Below, one piece after another: positions 1-6,688 of a stretch of 64,000 nucleotides of DNA (position 1 is its first letter; each line of letters starts with the position of its first letter). A program made the translations under genes and the position numbers. Below the pieces are notes generated by a model. The model saw nothing but the letters and a program-made list of their open reading frames with translations, searched no databases and had not been told where the DNA came from. Source of the stretch: Granulicella sp. L60 (lineage in GTDB: Bacteria; Acidobacteriota; Terriglobia; Terriglobales; Acidobacteriaceae); contig NZ_LMUR01000018.1 in NCBI RefSeq assembly GCF_009765825.1, positions 258,631 to 322,630 on the forward strand, written 5' to 3'.

Positions 1-462
1 GAAGGCGCGGGCGACCATGCGGCGGCGGTCTTCGGGGAGCTCATGGTATTGCGACAGAGCGCCACGGACCTGTTGTCTCTGCGGCGGGGTGAGGTGCTCC
101 ATGTCTTCGGTGCGCTGCATGATGCGGCTGCGCTGCTCTGGTGTCATGTTGTTGAGCTGGGTGAGGCGGTCGCGCATACGTTGCTGGGTCTGGGGGGGCA
201 GGTCGCGGAAGCCGGGTTCGTTTTCAAGGGCGCGCTGCTGGTCGGCGAGTGGAAGGTTGCTGTGACGATTCATCCACTGGGCGAGATGCTCCTGGTTCTG
301 CCTTGGACCGACGTTGGATTGCGGGGCGCCCATGGGCCGCGCTTGACCGCCTGCTCTGCGCATCCCGCCTGGCTGGGCGAACGCTATCCCAGCGGCTGCG
401 GACAGGAGCAGCGCGGCTATGCCGAGTCGGCACATGCTTCGGGATTTCACGAGAGATGGCAT
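1..462 (-). CDS. DUF3106 domain protein, secreted, partial (3' end outside window)
   Basis: The reading frame starts at an ATG at 462 and stays open to base 1, so at least 154 residues are present and the C-terminus is missing. Residues 1-29 look like a signal peptide: basic start, a hydrophobic run rich in Leu and Ala, and a likely cleavage after AFA. The mature part is rich in Gln, Arg and Pro and has repeated helical segments such as LPPQTQQRMRDRLTQL and MTPEQRSRIM, which match the DUF3106 pattern of short Arg-rich helices. It follows an ECF sigma factor and its anti-sigma factor on the same strand, an arrangement common in acidobacteria, so it may be a periplasmic partner of that envelope-response group; that role is inference. 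The family has no known enzymatic activity. Confidence 0.75.
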   Translation of the reverse strand, partial: MPSLVKSRSMCRLGIAALLLSAAAGIAFAQPGGMRRAGGQARPMGAPQSNVGPRQNQEHLAQWMNRHSNLPLADQQRALENEPGFRDLPPQTQQRMRDRLTQLNNMTPEQRSRIMQRTEDMEHLTPPQRQQVRGALSQYHELPEDRRRMVARAF

Positions 463-582
463 GGTATTCAATGAGATAGAAGGCCCATACACGGGTAACT
501 TTGCATTTTTTGGGCTGCTAGAGAAGAGTAACTGCGATCTGTCTCCCTTCGAGATAAATATTTGTACCAGCCAAGCTTACAT

Positions 583-1083
583 TTAGCTGGAAGGAGGAGC
601 TGCAGCGTCATCGGGTTGGCTGTCGTCCTGGAGCTGATCCATCGTCTGCAGGGCCTGGTCGTTCTTGTCGAGAATCTGCAGATCCTGCACGGTGGCAGAG
701 GCCTCCGTGTTTGGGTGAGAGGGAATCGTAAAGTCTGCGACGGTTCCACCGCCAACCAGAAGAATGAGGGCGAGAGCGCCTGCCATTGCGGGACGGAACT
801 GGCGGCCGGTATTGAACTGGAGGCGAGACTTCAGGCGTTCGAACCAACCGGCCGGCGCCAGGGCCTGCTCTTCGCGCAGGCGGACGGCGAGCTTCTGGTC
901 GAAGTAAGGGGAGGGCTCCGGCGCCTGCCATACATCGAGCAGGGCGAAGGTGGCCTCCATGGACTTGAACTCTCGGCTGCATTCCTCGCAGGAGTCGATG
1001 TGGGCGCGCACGGCGGCGTTGGAGGGCGCGGCCGGATCGAGGAGGAGATCAAGTACAGCGGATTGATATTTTTTGCAGATCAT
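583..1083 (-). CDS. Anti-sigma factor, zinc-finger (ZAS) type, single-pass membrane protein
   Basis: A 166-residue protein. The cytoplasmic N-terminus has the H-x3-C-x2-C zinc-binding motif of ZAS anti-sigma factors (H28, C32, C35) with C3 as a possible fourth ligand. A hydrophobic segment at about 97-117 is a likely membrane span, and an acidic, Asp/Gln-rich tail of about 45 residues follows. It lies 85 bp downstream of an ECF sigma gene on the same strand, so it most likely binds and holds that sigma factor at the membrane. I chose the ATG at 1083 because GGAAAGG sits just upstream; an in-frame ATG at 1101 would add six residues but places this site inside the gene. Confidence 0.85.
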   Translation of the reverse strand: MICKKYQSAVLDLLLDPAAPSNAAVRAHIDSCEECSREFKSMEATFALLDVWQAPEPSPYFDQKLAVRLREEQALAPAGWFERLKSRLQFNTGRQFRPAMAGALALILLVGGGTVADFTIPSHPNTEASATVQDLQILDKNDQALQTMDQLQDDSQPDDAAAPPSS

Positions 1084-1168
1084 GGTGAACCTTTCCAACA
1101 TCGGTTGCTTCAGGCGCGTTGTGCGTGTAGGCGCGTTTCGATTCTGAATTCTTCCCTAGTTTTCTTCA

Positions 1169-1981
1169 TTAGATAAAGCCTTTGAGCTTCTCCCGCAGGG
1201 TCTGGTAGGCGCGGAAGAGGAGAGATTTTGTGGCGGACTCGCTCAGCTTGAGCACGTCGCCGATCTGCTTGTAGTCCATGCCTTCGTATTTATGCATGAG
1301 TACGGCCATGCGCTGGCGTTCCGGTAGATCGAGGACGTGCTGGCGGATGGCGTTGAGGCGCTCCTGGCGGAGGAGATTGGACTCGGCGCCGGGGGTTGAG
1401 TCGGCTACGTCGGGCGTGGTGCCGGTCTCGGAGTCGGCCTCGTCGAGATAGATGGTGGAGGCGGAACGCTCGTGCTTGGTGTCGCGCGCGTAGTTTACGC
1501 CGAGGTTGGTGGCGATGCGGTAGAGCCAGGTGCTGAAGCGGGCCTCGGCACGGTAGGTCTCGCGGGAGCGATAGATGCGGAGGAAGACCTCCTGGGCGAG
1601 CTCTTCGGCGACGGCCTGGTTGCGGACCATGCGGTACATGAAGTGAATGATAGGCTTGCGATATTTCTGGATGAGGAAGTCGAAGCCGGCCATGTTGCCG
1701 GTGCGCAACTCCATCATGATGGCGGCATCGTCCATCTGACCGAAGTCGCCGGCTGCGTGATGGGTTTCGGCAGCCTGGAGATTCTCGAGAAGCCGCGGGT
1801 TGATCGCGAGAGTAGCCATATCATCCATAACCCCGTCTTCGCGGTCGGGTTGCGGTTTCGGCTCAAATTCCGTTGGAATATCGCCTTCCGCTGGAATATC
1901 GCCGGCACCAGCCGAGCGGGGAGAATCTACCGGACCCGAACGACCGGGATTTGGAGGGGTAACGGGCATCCTGCTTTTCAA
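1169..1981 (-). CDS. ECF-family RNA polymerase sigma-70 factor
   Basis: A 270-residue ECF sigma factor. Region 2 spans about residues 99-167 (FDFLIQKYRKPI..., AEELAQEVFLRIYRS, FSTWLYRIATNL) and region 4 spans about 205-265 (LPERQRMAVLMHKYEGMDYKQIG, then the ESATKSLLFRA recognition helix). The linker is Ser/Thr/Asp rich. It precedes a ZAS anti-sigma gene, so it is probably released by an envelope signal and drives its own operon. The first 50 residues are unusual: Pro-rich, with a tandem GDIPAE/GDIPTE repeat encoded by an 18-bp direct repeat. The start is uncertain: the longest frame begins with TTG at 1981, while ATG codons at 1969 and about 1828 (MDDMATL) are alternatives. An extended N-terminus occurs in some acidobacterial ECF factors. 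Confidence 0.88.
   Translation of the reverse strand: MKSRMPVTPPNPGRSGPVDSPRSAGAGDIPAEGDIPTEFEPKPQPDREDGVMDDMATLAINPRLLENLQAAETHHAAGDFGQMDDAAIMMELRTGNMAGFDFLIQKYRKPIIHFMYRMVRNQAVAEELAQEVFLRIYRSRETYRAEARFSTWLYRIATNLGVNYARDTKHERSASTIYLDEADSETGTTPDVADSTPGAESNLLRQERLNAIRQHVLDLPERQRMAVLMHKYEGMDYKQIGDVLKLSESATKSLLFRAYQTLREKLKGFI
1874..1903. repeat. 18-bp period tandem repeat inside the sigma-factor N-terminus
   Basis: The 12-mer TGGAATATCGCC occurs at 1874-1885 and again at 1892-1903, a period of 18 bp. In the sigma reading frame this encodes two successive GDIP-x-E units. It may be a slippage-type repeat or may lie upstream of the true start. Confidence 0.7.
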
Positions 1982-2157
1982 ATTGTACCGCCATGGGGGT
2001 TGGCGGTTGTCGGTTGCTCCGAAGCATTGGTTCGGAAGGGGTTGGGGAGGCGCGGCGGTGTGGCCGAGATGAGAGGGAGATGTTATCCTTGAAAAAAGAA
2101 AGACTGGAGCCCTTCCGGTCTGTTGCGTGGCTTTGGTTGCGTAGCTTTGTGTATCTT

Positions 2158-2232
2158 GGGCGCATAACTCAGCGGTAGAGTGCCACCTTCACACGGTGGA
2201 AGTCGTAGGTTCGAATCCTGCTGTGCCCACCA
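2158..2232 (+). tRNA. tRNA-Val (anticodon CAC)
   Basis: A 75-base gene with encoded CCA. The acceptor stem GGGCGCA pairs with TGTGCCC, followed by discriminator A and CCA. The anticodon stem CCACC/GGTGG closes the loop TTCACAC, giving anticodon CAC. The T-arm has GGTTCGAATCC. The last 49 bases (from 2184) form one end of the island's direct repeat, so the tRNA was rebuilt intact on integration and should remain functional. Confidence 0.95.
2184..2232. repeat. attL: 49-bp direct repeat within tRNA-Val 3' half
   Basis: Bases 2184-2232 are identical to 31662-31710. The repeat begins in the anticodon stem and ends at the encoded CCA, the usual crossover region for tyrosine integrases that use tRNA genes. 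After six non-matching bases a further 14-bp match, TCAACAACTTAGCG, follows at 2238-2251; the same 14 bases lie at 31717-31730 after seven non-matching bases. Confidence 0.93.
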
Positions 2233-2267
2233 TAAAATCAACAACTTAGCGAAATCAAAGACGGTGC

Positions 2268-2289
2268 TTACGTAATGTGTACGTAATAG
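2268..2289. repeat. Left-end paired TTACGTAA / TACGTAATAG sites (candidate integrase arm sites)
   Basis: TTACGTAA at 2268-2275 is followed by TACGTAATAG at 2280-2289. The same pair in the same orientation and almost the same spacing lies at 31527-31549, just inside the other end. Short repeated motifs near both attachment sites are typical of integrase arm-type or excisionase sites. Binding is inferred. Confidence 0.6.
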
Positions 2290-2399
2290 TCCGGTTTTGA
2301 GTCCGAGGTTGCGTCCGGCATAACGTGCCGCGGACGAGATGATCGTATGCAACTTGCTGGATTGACCTGTCATTCACAGAAGAGCGGTTTTCGCTCCTC

Positions 2400-2951
2400 T
2401 TACGGGTGAACTCCGTGAATCTTCGAGGCGATCGCTACACAGCGGCAGCCTACGGTGTTGATGTTCTCGCAGCTGTGAATCGGTATAGATGGAAGATCGG
2501 CGAGTTCGTATTCCCTGGCAGCCTCCACGCAGCTCGAACACGGACCACACGAAGAATTCTGAATCCTGGCCATAAGGACATTTTTATTCCTTCTCCAAGC
2601 GGAAACGTTTCTGAAAGAAGCGATGGAGGCGAAGAAATTATGAACAGTCGCTTTCGGCGTCATGGGGTGGCGCCATGGAAAGTTCACATCTGGGGTGAGC
2701 GTAAATCTACCCCCGATGAGTTCCGTCGCCATCCGTAGGCGAAGCTCTAGCAACTCACCGTCGGAGCAAAAGGAAAAGATAGGCAGCGGGGCAGTGAGAC
2801 ATTCTCGAAGATCGCTTGTGTCTGTCTCGCGGAGGTGCCCCTTGCCCATCGGGGGATAGAGCTGTCTATGAATTTCAATGGCACCAGCAAGGTTTCCGGC
2901 CTGAATGATACGCCTGACTTCGGACGCTTGCGCCTCACTCAATTTTTGCAT
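2400..2951 (-). CDS. Hypothetical protein with C-terminal cysteine motif
   Basis: About 183 residues from the ATG at 2951 (an upstream ATG at 2963 and a TTG at 2972 are also in frame). The N-terminus forms a predicted helix (KLSEAQASEVRRIIQAGN). The C-terminal third has a Cys cluster: CGPCSSC, then a Pro-rich turn and SCENINTVGCRC. A similar 'IPxxxC...GCRC' ending is seen in small accessory proteins of phage-like islands, but I cannot assign a fold or function. It may bind a metal through these cysteines. It is the first gene inside attL and reads toward it. Confidence 0.5.
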   Translation of the reverse strand: MQKLSEAQASEVRRIIQAGNLAGAIEIHRQLYPPMGKGHLRETDTSDLRECLTAPLPIFSFCSDGELLELRLRMATELIGGRFTLTPDVNFPWRHPMTPKATVHNFFASIASFRNVSAWRRNKNVLMARIQNSSCGPCSSCVEAAREYELADLPSIPIHSCENINTVGCRCVAIASKIHGVHP

Positions 2952-3046
2952 GGCGAAGAGCATACACGCCAAAGCTCACTGCCGCTTCGCCCTTACACAT
3001 CTGGGATGGATGGTTAGGTAGACGAAATGTGCGTAGACGCTGGCAC

Positions 3047-3472
3047 CTAGAGAATCCGGTAGACCGTTTCGAGTTCCAGCTTCGGCATCAGCGACTTCGG
3101 CGGAAGACGCAGTCCGGAGAGGATTGTGTAGAGAGTTTGAGGATGGATTCCGAGCTGAGCAGCGTAATCGCTCGGCTCCAAGCCAGACTTTTGCATCTTC
3201 ATCACTACCAGCATTTGAAGTTGGTCAGGCGATATGATCTCTGGCGCGCCGGGGATGCGGTAGGCGATCTCAAGACCGACCTTTTTTAGCAAATCAGGGC
3301 TAGGCTTTCTTGTTCCATTCGTGATCGCCCACAGCATCTGCCGCGTGATGCCCAACTTTTTGACGTAGTTTGTAGCGTCCAGTTTCAGAATCTGCATTTT
3401 GATAGTCAGGTACATCTTTAGCTGATCCGGCAGGATAATCGCGCTCGTTTCTGGCTTTCTTTTGGCAACCAT
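3047..3472 (-). CDS. Tandem-domain helix-turn-helix protein, probable phage-type repressor
   Basis: A 141-residue protein built from two copies of a roughly 60-residue unit. Copy 1 begins LPDQLKMYLTIKMQILKLDA and ends GLEIAYRI; copy 2 begins SPDQLQMLVVMKMQKSGLEP and ends ELETVYRI. Each has a Cro/C1-like core (YVKKLGITRQMLWAITNG; YAAQLGIHPQTLYTILSG), so one polypeptide appears to carry two DNA-binding heads. It is divergent from the AlpA-like gene at 3607, with a palindrome between them at 3541-3568. That layout is the classic lysogeny switch, with this protein as the probable repressor. I chose the ATG at 3472 because TGGGGG lies just upstream; 3502 is an alternative. Confidence 0.7.
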   Translation of the reverse strand: MVAKRKPETSAIILPDQLKMYLTIKMQILKLDATNYVKKLGITRQMLWAITNGTRKPSPDLLKKVGLEIAYRIPGAPEIISPDQLQMLVVMKMQKSGLEPSDYAAQLGIHPQTLYTILSGLRLPPKSLMPKLELETVYRIL

Positions 3473-3540
3473 GCCCCCAGCATAAGCAAGCCTGAACAGC
3501 ATGTCTATGAAATCTAACGTGTCGATGTGCTTTTATAAAC

Positions 3541-3575
3541 ATAACAGTTGACATGTCTAAACTGTTATGTAATCT
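3541..3575 (+). promoter_or_regulatory. Palindromic operator overlapping a sigma-70-like promoter
   Basis: The arms ATAACAGTT (3541-3549) and AACTGTTAT (3560-3568) are exact inverted repeats around a core containing GACATGTC. TTGACA at 3548-3553 and TAATCT at 3570-3575, 16 bp apart, fit a rightward promoter for the AlpA-like gene. A bound repressor would cover the -35 element. It lies in the gap between the divergent HTH genes. Confidence 0.6.
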
Positions 3576-3606
3576 TCTACCAAGTTCAGTGACTTTGGAG
3601 GCTGTT

Positions 3607-3822
3607 GTGAGAAAGAAAAAAGTGATTCTTCGGGCGGATAAGGTGATGGCAAGGACCGGTCTTCCTAAATCGTCTCTCTACGCTATTCCGGGGTTCCCGG
3701 GCAGGATTTCATTGTCCGGTCGCCGGAGCGGATGGCTGGAGGATGAAGTAGAAGCTTGGATCGAGGGCCGGGTCAGAGCGTCCCGTTCAGGTGGCTTGTC
3801 GGATAGGTCGACGGCGGCATAA
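3607..3822 (+). CDS. AlpA-family phage regulatory / excisionase-like protein
   Basis: A 71-residue protein from a GTG start at 3607, supported by GGAGG five bases upstream. The fold is a winged-helix AlpA/MerR-like domain: VILRADKVMARTGLPKSSLYA for the helix-turn-helix, GFPGRISLSGRRSGWLEDEVEAWIE for the wing and terminal helix. AlpA proteins switch on excision or early genes of cryptic prophages. A longer frame from ATG 3553 is rejected because that codon falls inside the operator/promoter. It faces the repressor gene divergently and is the likely first gene of the rightward transcript. Confidence 0.78.
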   Translation: MRKKKVILRADKVMARTGLPKSSLYAIPGFPGRISLSGRRSGWLEDEVEAWIEGRVRASRSGGLSDRSTAA

Positions 3823-3943
3823 GCGCTATACGGAACGGTTGAGGATCCGATAATCCTCCGGTGTCGTCCGTCACCCGGCATCTTCACCAAGCGGCAAACC
3901 CGTCTGAATTTTCAATTTACCCAAACCCATTCGGAGTACCTGG

Positions 3944-4228
3944 ATGCAAATACGCGACTGCAGACTTATGAATGAGGCTGGCGACCTCGATCGCTTTGTG
4001 ACGCAGGAGTACGCCGATTGGCTGGTCGCGCGGGGTGGAGCGAAAAAGCTCACGCGAAAATTGAAGCTCAAAAGGTATCAACTGACCATGTCGACCAAGG
4101 CATCGGAGTCGCGTCTCTCGCCAACAAGTTTGACGGTCTCTGACATGGAGTCGCTGGCCGGCGTTCGCGATATGTCCCGCCGACTGGAAGATCGCCTCGA
4201 AGGCTACGCGGACCGCTCCATACATTAG
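3944..4228 (+). CDS. Small hypothetical phage-island protein
   Basis: Ninety-four residues, from an ATG at 3944 with no clear ribosome-binding site. The central segment RFVTQEYADWLVARGGAKKL followed by a basic stretch resembles the first half of the next gene's product (YITPDAADDLVKRGLALSL and GRSIRLL). The two may be copies of a small domain that occurs in early regions of acidobacterial phage islands. No function is known to me. Confidence 0.4.
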   Translation: MQIRDCRLMNEAGDLDRFVTQEYADWLVARGGAKKLTRKLKLKRYQLTMSTKASESRLSPTSLTVSDMESLAGVRDMSRRLEDRLEGYADRSIH

Positions 4229-4392
4229 GTTTCTCTTCTCTCATCTTGGACCTCCCTGCCGGGTTCTCCACGGTCAAACGCACTGGGCTAATGGCCTGGC
4301 GTCGAGACTGCAACCGGTAACGCGCCGCAGGCTCCAGCCCCGACGGTCGCGCGAAGTCAACAATACAGAGGGCTGGAAGAATCGCCGATAAC

Positions 4393-4665
4393 GTGCGCAA
4401 AAACCTGACAATCGTTCCAGTCTTCGCTCCTGGAAAAAGTCCAACAGCGACTCCAATCAGCTACATCACACCCGACGCCGCCGATGATTTAGTGAAGCGT
4501 GGTCTCGCACTAAGCCTTAAGGGCAGATCGATAAGATTACTCGCCCGCGCCCGGATCTCTCCGTTTCGTCAGCTTGCAGAGCGGAACTCCGAAGCTAAGA
4601 GAGTCGGCAACGACCCTTCTAACCCTCGCGACATGGCAGCCGCTGATGGGGGCATCGATGGCTAA
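4393..4665 (+). CDS. Small hypothetical protein upstream of DUF1376 gene
   Basis: Ninety residues from a GTG at 4393. It holds a short domain (SYITPDAADDLVKRGLALSL, then GRSIRLL) related in pattern to the preceding gene. Its last eight bases overlap the ATG of the DUF1376 gene at 4658, which suggests translational coupling in a rightward early operon. The Ala/Asp/Gly-rich end has no recognisable motif. Confidence 0.45.
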   Translation: MRKNLTIVPVFAPGKSPTATPISYITPDAADDLVKRGLALSLKGRSIRLLARARISPFRQLAERNSEAKRVGNDPSNPRDMAAADGGIDG

Positions 4666-5329
4666 GGCGCCCGCATACCAGGAATATGCCGCCGACTATC
4701 TGGCCGACGAGACCATCAATCTGATGAGCCTTGAAGAAGAGGGCGCGCTGGCACGCCTCAAGCAGATTTGCTGGGTCTCCGAAAGTATTCCTTCCGATTT
4801 AGACAAGCTATCGCGCCTCTGCAAGGGAGCTCCAACTGTCGTTTTGAAAGCGGTGGTGGAGGCTTGCTTCAAGCCACATCCCAGCCTGCCCGATCGTTTG
4901 ATCTATCCGAATCACGAGATCCAGAAAGAGAAGCAGGCCGAATGGAGGTTGAAATCGGCGGAGGCTGGAAAGAAGTCGGCGAAGGTTCGTAAAGAAAAAA
5001 AGAATAACGCAGAGTCCACCAACCAACCACCATCCTTGGTTGAACCAACAATCAACCAACCTTCAACTTTGGTTGAACCACCCTTTGAACCAAACGCCAA
5101 CTCTTCTTTTTCGCATTCTCGAACATGCTGGATTACATCGCCGTGGGGGATAATGGCGCGGCGCGCGTTGACCTTTCTAAGCTCTCCCGCGAGCAGGCTG
5201 CTGCAATCTCTGAGATCACGGTTGAGGAGTTCACTGAGCGCACCGGCGAGGATGACAAAGGCAAGCCGACCTTTGAGAATGTCCGCCGCACGAAGTTCAA
5301 GCTCTCCGATAAACGCGGTGCCCTGGTAG
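4658..5329 (+). pseudogene. DUF1376 (YdaU-like) phage replication-region gene with out-of-frame tail
   Basis: The ATG at 4658 starts a clear DUF1376 domain over residues 1-85 (AYQEYAADYLADETINLMSLEEEGALARLKQICW..., ESIPSDLDKLSRLC), a family found beside phage replication genes. A Lys-rich linker (KSAEAGKKSAKVRKEKK) and a Pro/Asn-rich repeat (two copies of the pattern NQP-S-LVEP) follow. From about 5100 the frame reads through DNA that encodes a terminase small subunit in another frame, giving a low-complexity Ser/Arg tail. The simplest reading is a deletion that joined the 5' part of this gene to the 3' part of the terminase gene. The N-terminal domain may still be made. Confidence 0.7.
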
Positions 5330-5484
5330 ATCTGGGCCGCCACCTGAAACTGTTCACGGATAAGGTGCAGGTGGACGGAGAGCTTCAGGTTGAGGTTCAG
5401 GATGTCAAGCAAAAGCTCCTTGCAAAGTTGCACTCGATAAATGGCACCTCCAACCCCCAAATTCGTTCCGGTAAATTCCGATGA
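5101..5484 (+). pseudogene. Phage terminase small subunit, 3' half only
   Basis: In the frame ending at 5484 the sequence reads FAFSNMLDYIAVGDNGAARV, then LTR-like LSREQAAAISEITVEEFTE, then KFKLSDKRGALVDLGRHLKLF, the signature of the C-terminal half of Terminase_2 small subunits. The N-terminal DNA-binding half is absent. Upstream sequence belongs to the DUF1376 gene in a different frame. An ATG at 5125 could start a 119-residue fragment. The stop overlaps the next gene's start (ATGA), as in the ancestral operon. It cannot act as a normal terminase subunit. Confidence 0.75.
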
Positions 5485-6020
5485 AAAGCCATATAAAAAA
5501 CCAGCAAGAACAGGCCGCCCAACTCCTCGCCGAAGGTCGCTATCAGTATGCGGAAATCGCTGAAAAGATTGGGATTGAGGTTCGCACGCTCTACAAGTGG
5601 CGCGCCCTCTCTACATTCACCGAACGTGTGTCCCAGCTTTCAAGTGACTTCCAGAAGCGTTCTTGGAGCCTCGGCATAACCCGAAAGTACTACCGCATAA
5701 ACTGTCTCGCCAGCGTCCACAGCAAGCTTCTGACGGTGATAGAGCAGCGCGCCGAAGATCCGGACATGCAGAACGTGCCGGGTGGAAAGACCGGCCTGCT
5801 GGTGAAGACGTTCAAAGTCTCTGGTGAAATGGTGATGGCTGAATACGCCGTCGACACTGGCCTCATCCGCGTCAACGTCGGGATATCCTCCGACGCGAAT
5901 GGCGTGGCCTCCACCAACCCGCCCGTCATTGGAGCATTGAACTTCGTGACTCCTCCACCGGGTCCGGTAGTAGTTATAAGCGGCAAGGCGGCCGTCAGGG
6001 GAAGTGCGCACATCAACTAA
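5481..6020 (+). CDS. Phage helix-turn-helix protein (terminase/phBC6A51-like HTH)
   Basis: A 179-residue protein. Residues 8-45 form an HTH of the kind seen in phage and transposon proteins: QAAQLLAEGRYQYAEIAEKI, then EVRTLYKWRAL. The middle is helical (RKYYRINCLASVHSKLLTVIEQRAEDPD) and the C-terminus is Gly/Pro/Val rich. It overlaps the terminase fragment by four bases (ATGA), so it belongs to the packaging module. Its exact role is unknown; a second small-terminase-like DNA-binding protein is possible. Confidence 0.6.
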   Translation: MKSHIKNQQEQAAQLLAEGRYQYAEIAEKIGIEVRTLYKWRALSTFTERVSQLSSDFQKRSWSLGITRKYYRINCLASVHSKLLTVIEQRAEDPDMQNVPGGKTGLLVKTFKVSGEMVMAEYAVDTGLIRVNVGISSDANGVASTNPPVIGALNFVTPPPGPVVVISGKAAVRGSAHIN

Positions 6021-6053
6021 TTATCAACACCACCAACCAAAAGGAGAATCACC

Positions 6054-6422
6054 ATGTCAGTAGTAAACACAAGCGTCACAGGAAACACCTCACCACATGT
6101 CGTCATTGGCGGGTCTGAGTACCCGCTCGTTTCATTGACCTTTCGCCAGATCAACGAGATTGTGTTCGACAAGCGCGAGAACGAAGCGAATAAGGATATG
6201 GTCGAGCGCCGGCTGCGCGGTGTCGCCTACAGCCTCCTCAATGGCGGATCTTTCGAGGGGAAGAAGGCGGATGAAGTCATGGACATCGTCGACACCAAGA
6301 CCCCCTGGATGGATGTCGGCACCGCCTTCGTGGCCATTCTTGAAGTCAGCGGTTTGAAAAAGGATGCACCGGGGGAAGCTCCGGCAGCCGGTTCGACTAC
6401 AGACGAATCTGCTGCCGAATAG
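6054..6422 (+). CDS. Phage tail assembly chaperone, short (G-like) form
   Basis: A 122-residue protein with a very good ribosome-binding site (AAAAGGAG before ATG 6054). It is acidic in its last third and carries helices such as TFRQINEIVFDKRENEANKD. Position decides the call: it lies directly before the tape measure gene, where tail assembly chaperones sit, and a -1 frame extension follows as in the G/GT pair of lambda-like phages. Tail chaperones hold the tape measure protein during tail tube assembly. Sequence similarity alone would be weak. Confidence 0.65.
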   Translation: MSVVNTSVTGNTSPHVVIGGSEYPLVSLTFRQINEIVFDKRENEANKDMVERRLRGVAYSLLNGGSFEGKKADEVMDIVDTKTPWMDVGTAFVAILEVSGLKKDAPGEAPAAGSTTDESAAE

Positions 6423-6682
6423 TCAACGCCCTGCAGGGTTGGAGTTTCAGAGACGTCGAGGATCTACCTTTTCCTGACGTCCTTGCACTCCTCGAATATT
6501 GGGAAGAATTCCCGCCAATCAATGAGCTATTCCGCAGCTTCTCCGGCTACAAGCCCACCCCCAAAAAACAGGTCCAGGATAACGAGGCCGTGCGGACCGC
6601 GAATAGCGTGTTCGGGCGAGCAACGCCCTATTCAGAGATGCCGCAGTTCTTGCGGGATGCTCATGCTCAGCACAGAAAGTAG
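6054..6682 (+). CDS. Tail assembly chaperone, long (GT-like) form by -1 frameshift
   Basis: The heptamer G-AAA-AAG at 6356-6362 lies near the end of the short chaperone. The -1 frame is open from about 6350 through the zero-frame stop (6420-6422) to a TAG at 6680-6682 and reads RIVNALQGWSFRDVEDLPFP followed by VLALLEYWEEFPP, which looks like the T-domain of tail chaperones. This frame has no ATG, GTG or TTG near its beginning. Five bases after the heptamer, ACCGG (6368-6372) can pair with CCGGT (6388-6392). The predicted long product is about 209 residues. A plain frameshift mutation is the alternative. Confidence 0.62.
6356..6392 (+). promoter_or_regulatory. Candidate programmed frameshift site (slippery heptamer plus stem-loop)
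   Basis: GAAAAAG at 6356-6362 in phase G-AAA-AAG, a five-base spacer, then a stem ACCGG/CCGGT with 15-base loop that could be extended by GGA/TCC pairing. This is the layout of bacterial -1 frameshift signals. Confidence 0.55.
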
Positions 6683-6688
6683 GAATTG

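Noticed and set aside
2083..2373. Minus-strand frame of 96 codons across the tRNA-Val gene (contains QQDSNLRLPPCEGGTLPLSY)
   Set aside because: It is the antisense translation of a tRNA gene, a common false gene in databases.
3553..3606. Longer N-terminus of the AlpA-like protein from ATG 3553
   Set aside because: That ATG lies inside the operator palindrome and promoter; the GTG at 3607 has GGAGG five bases upstream.
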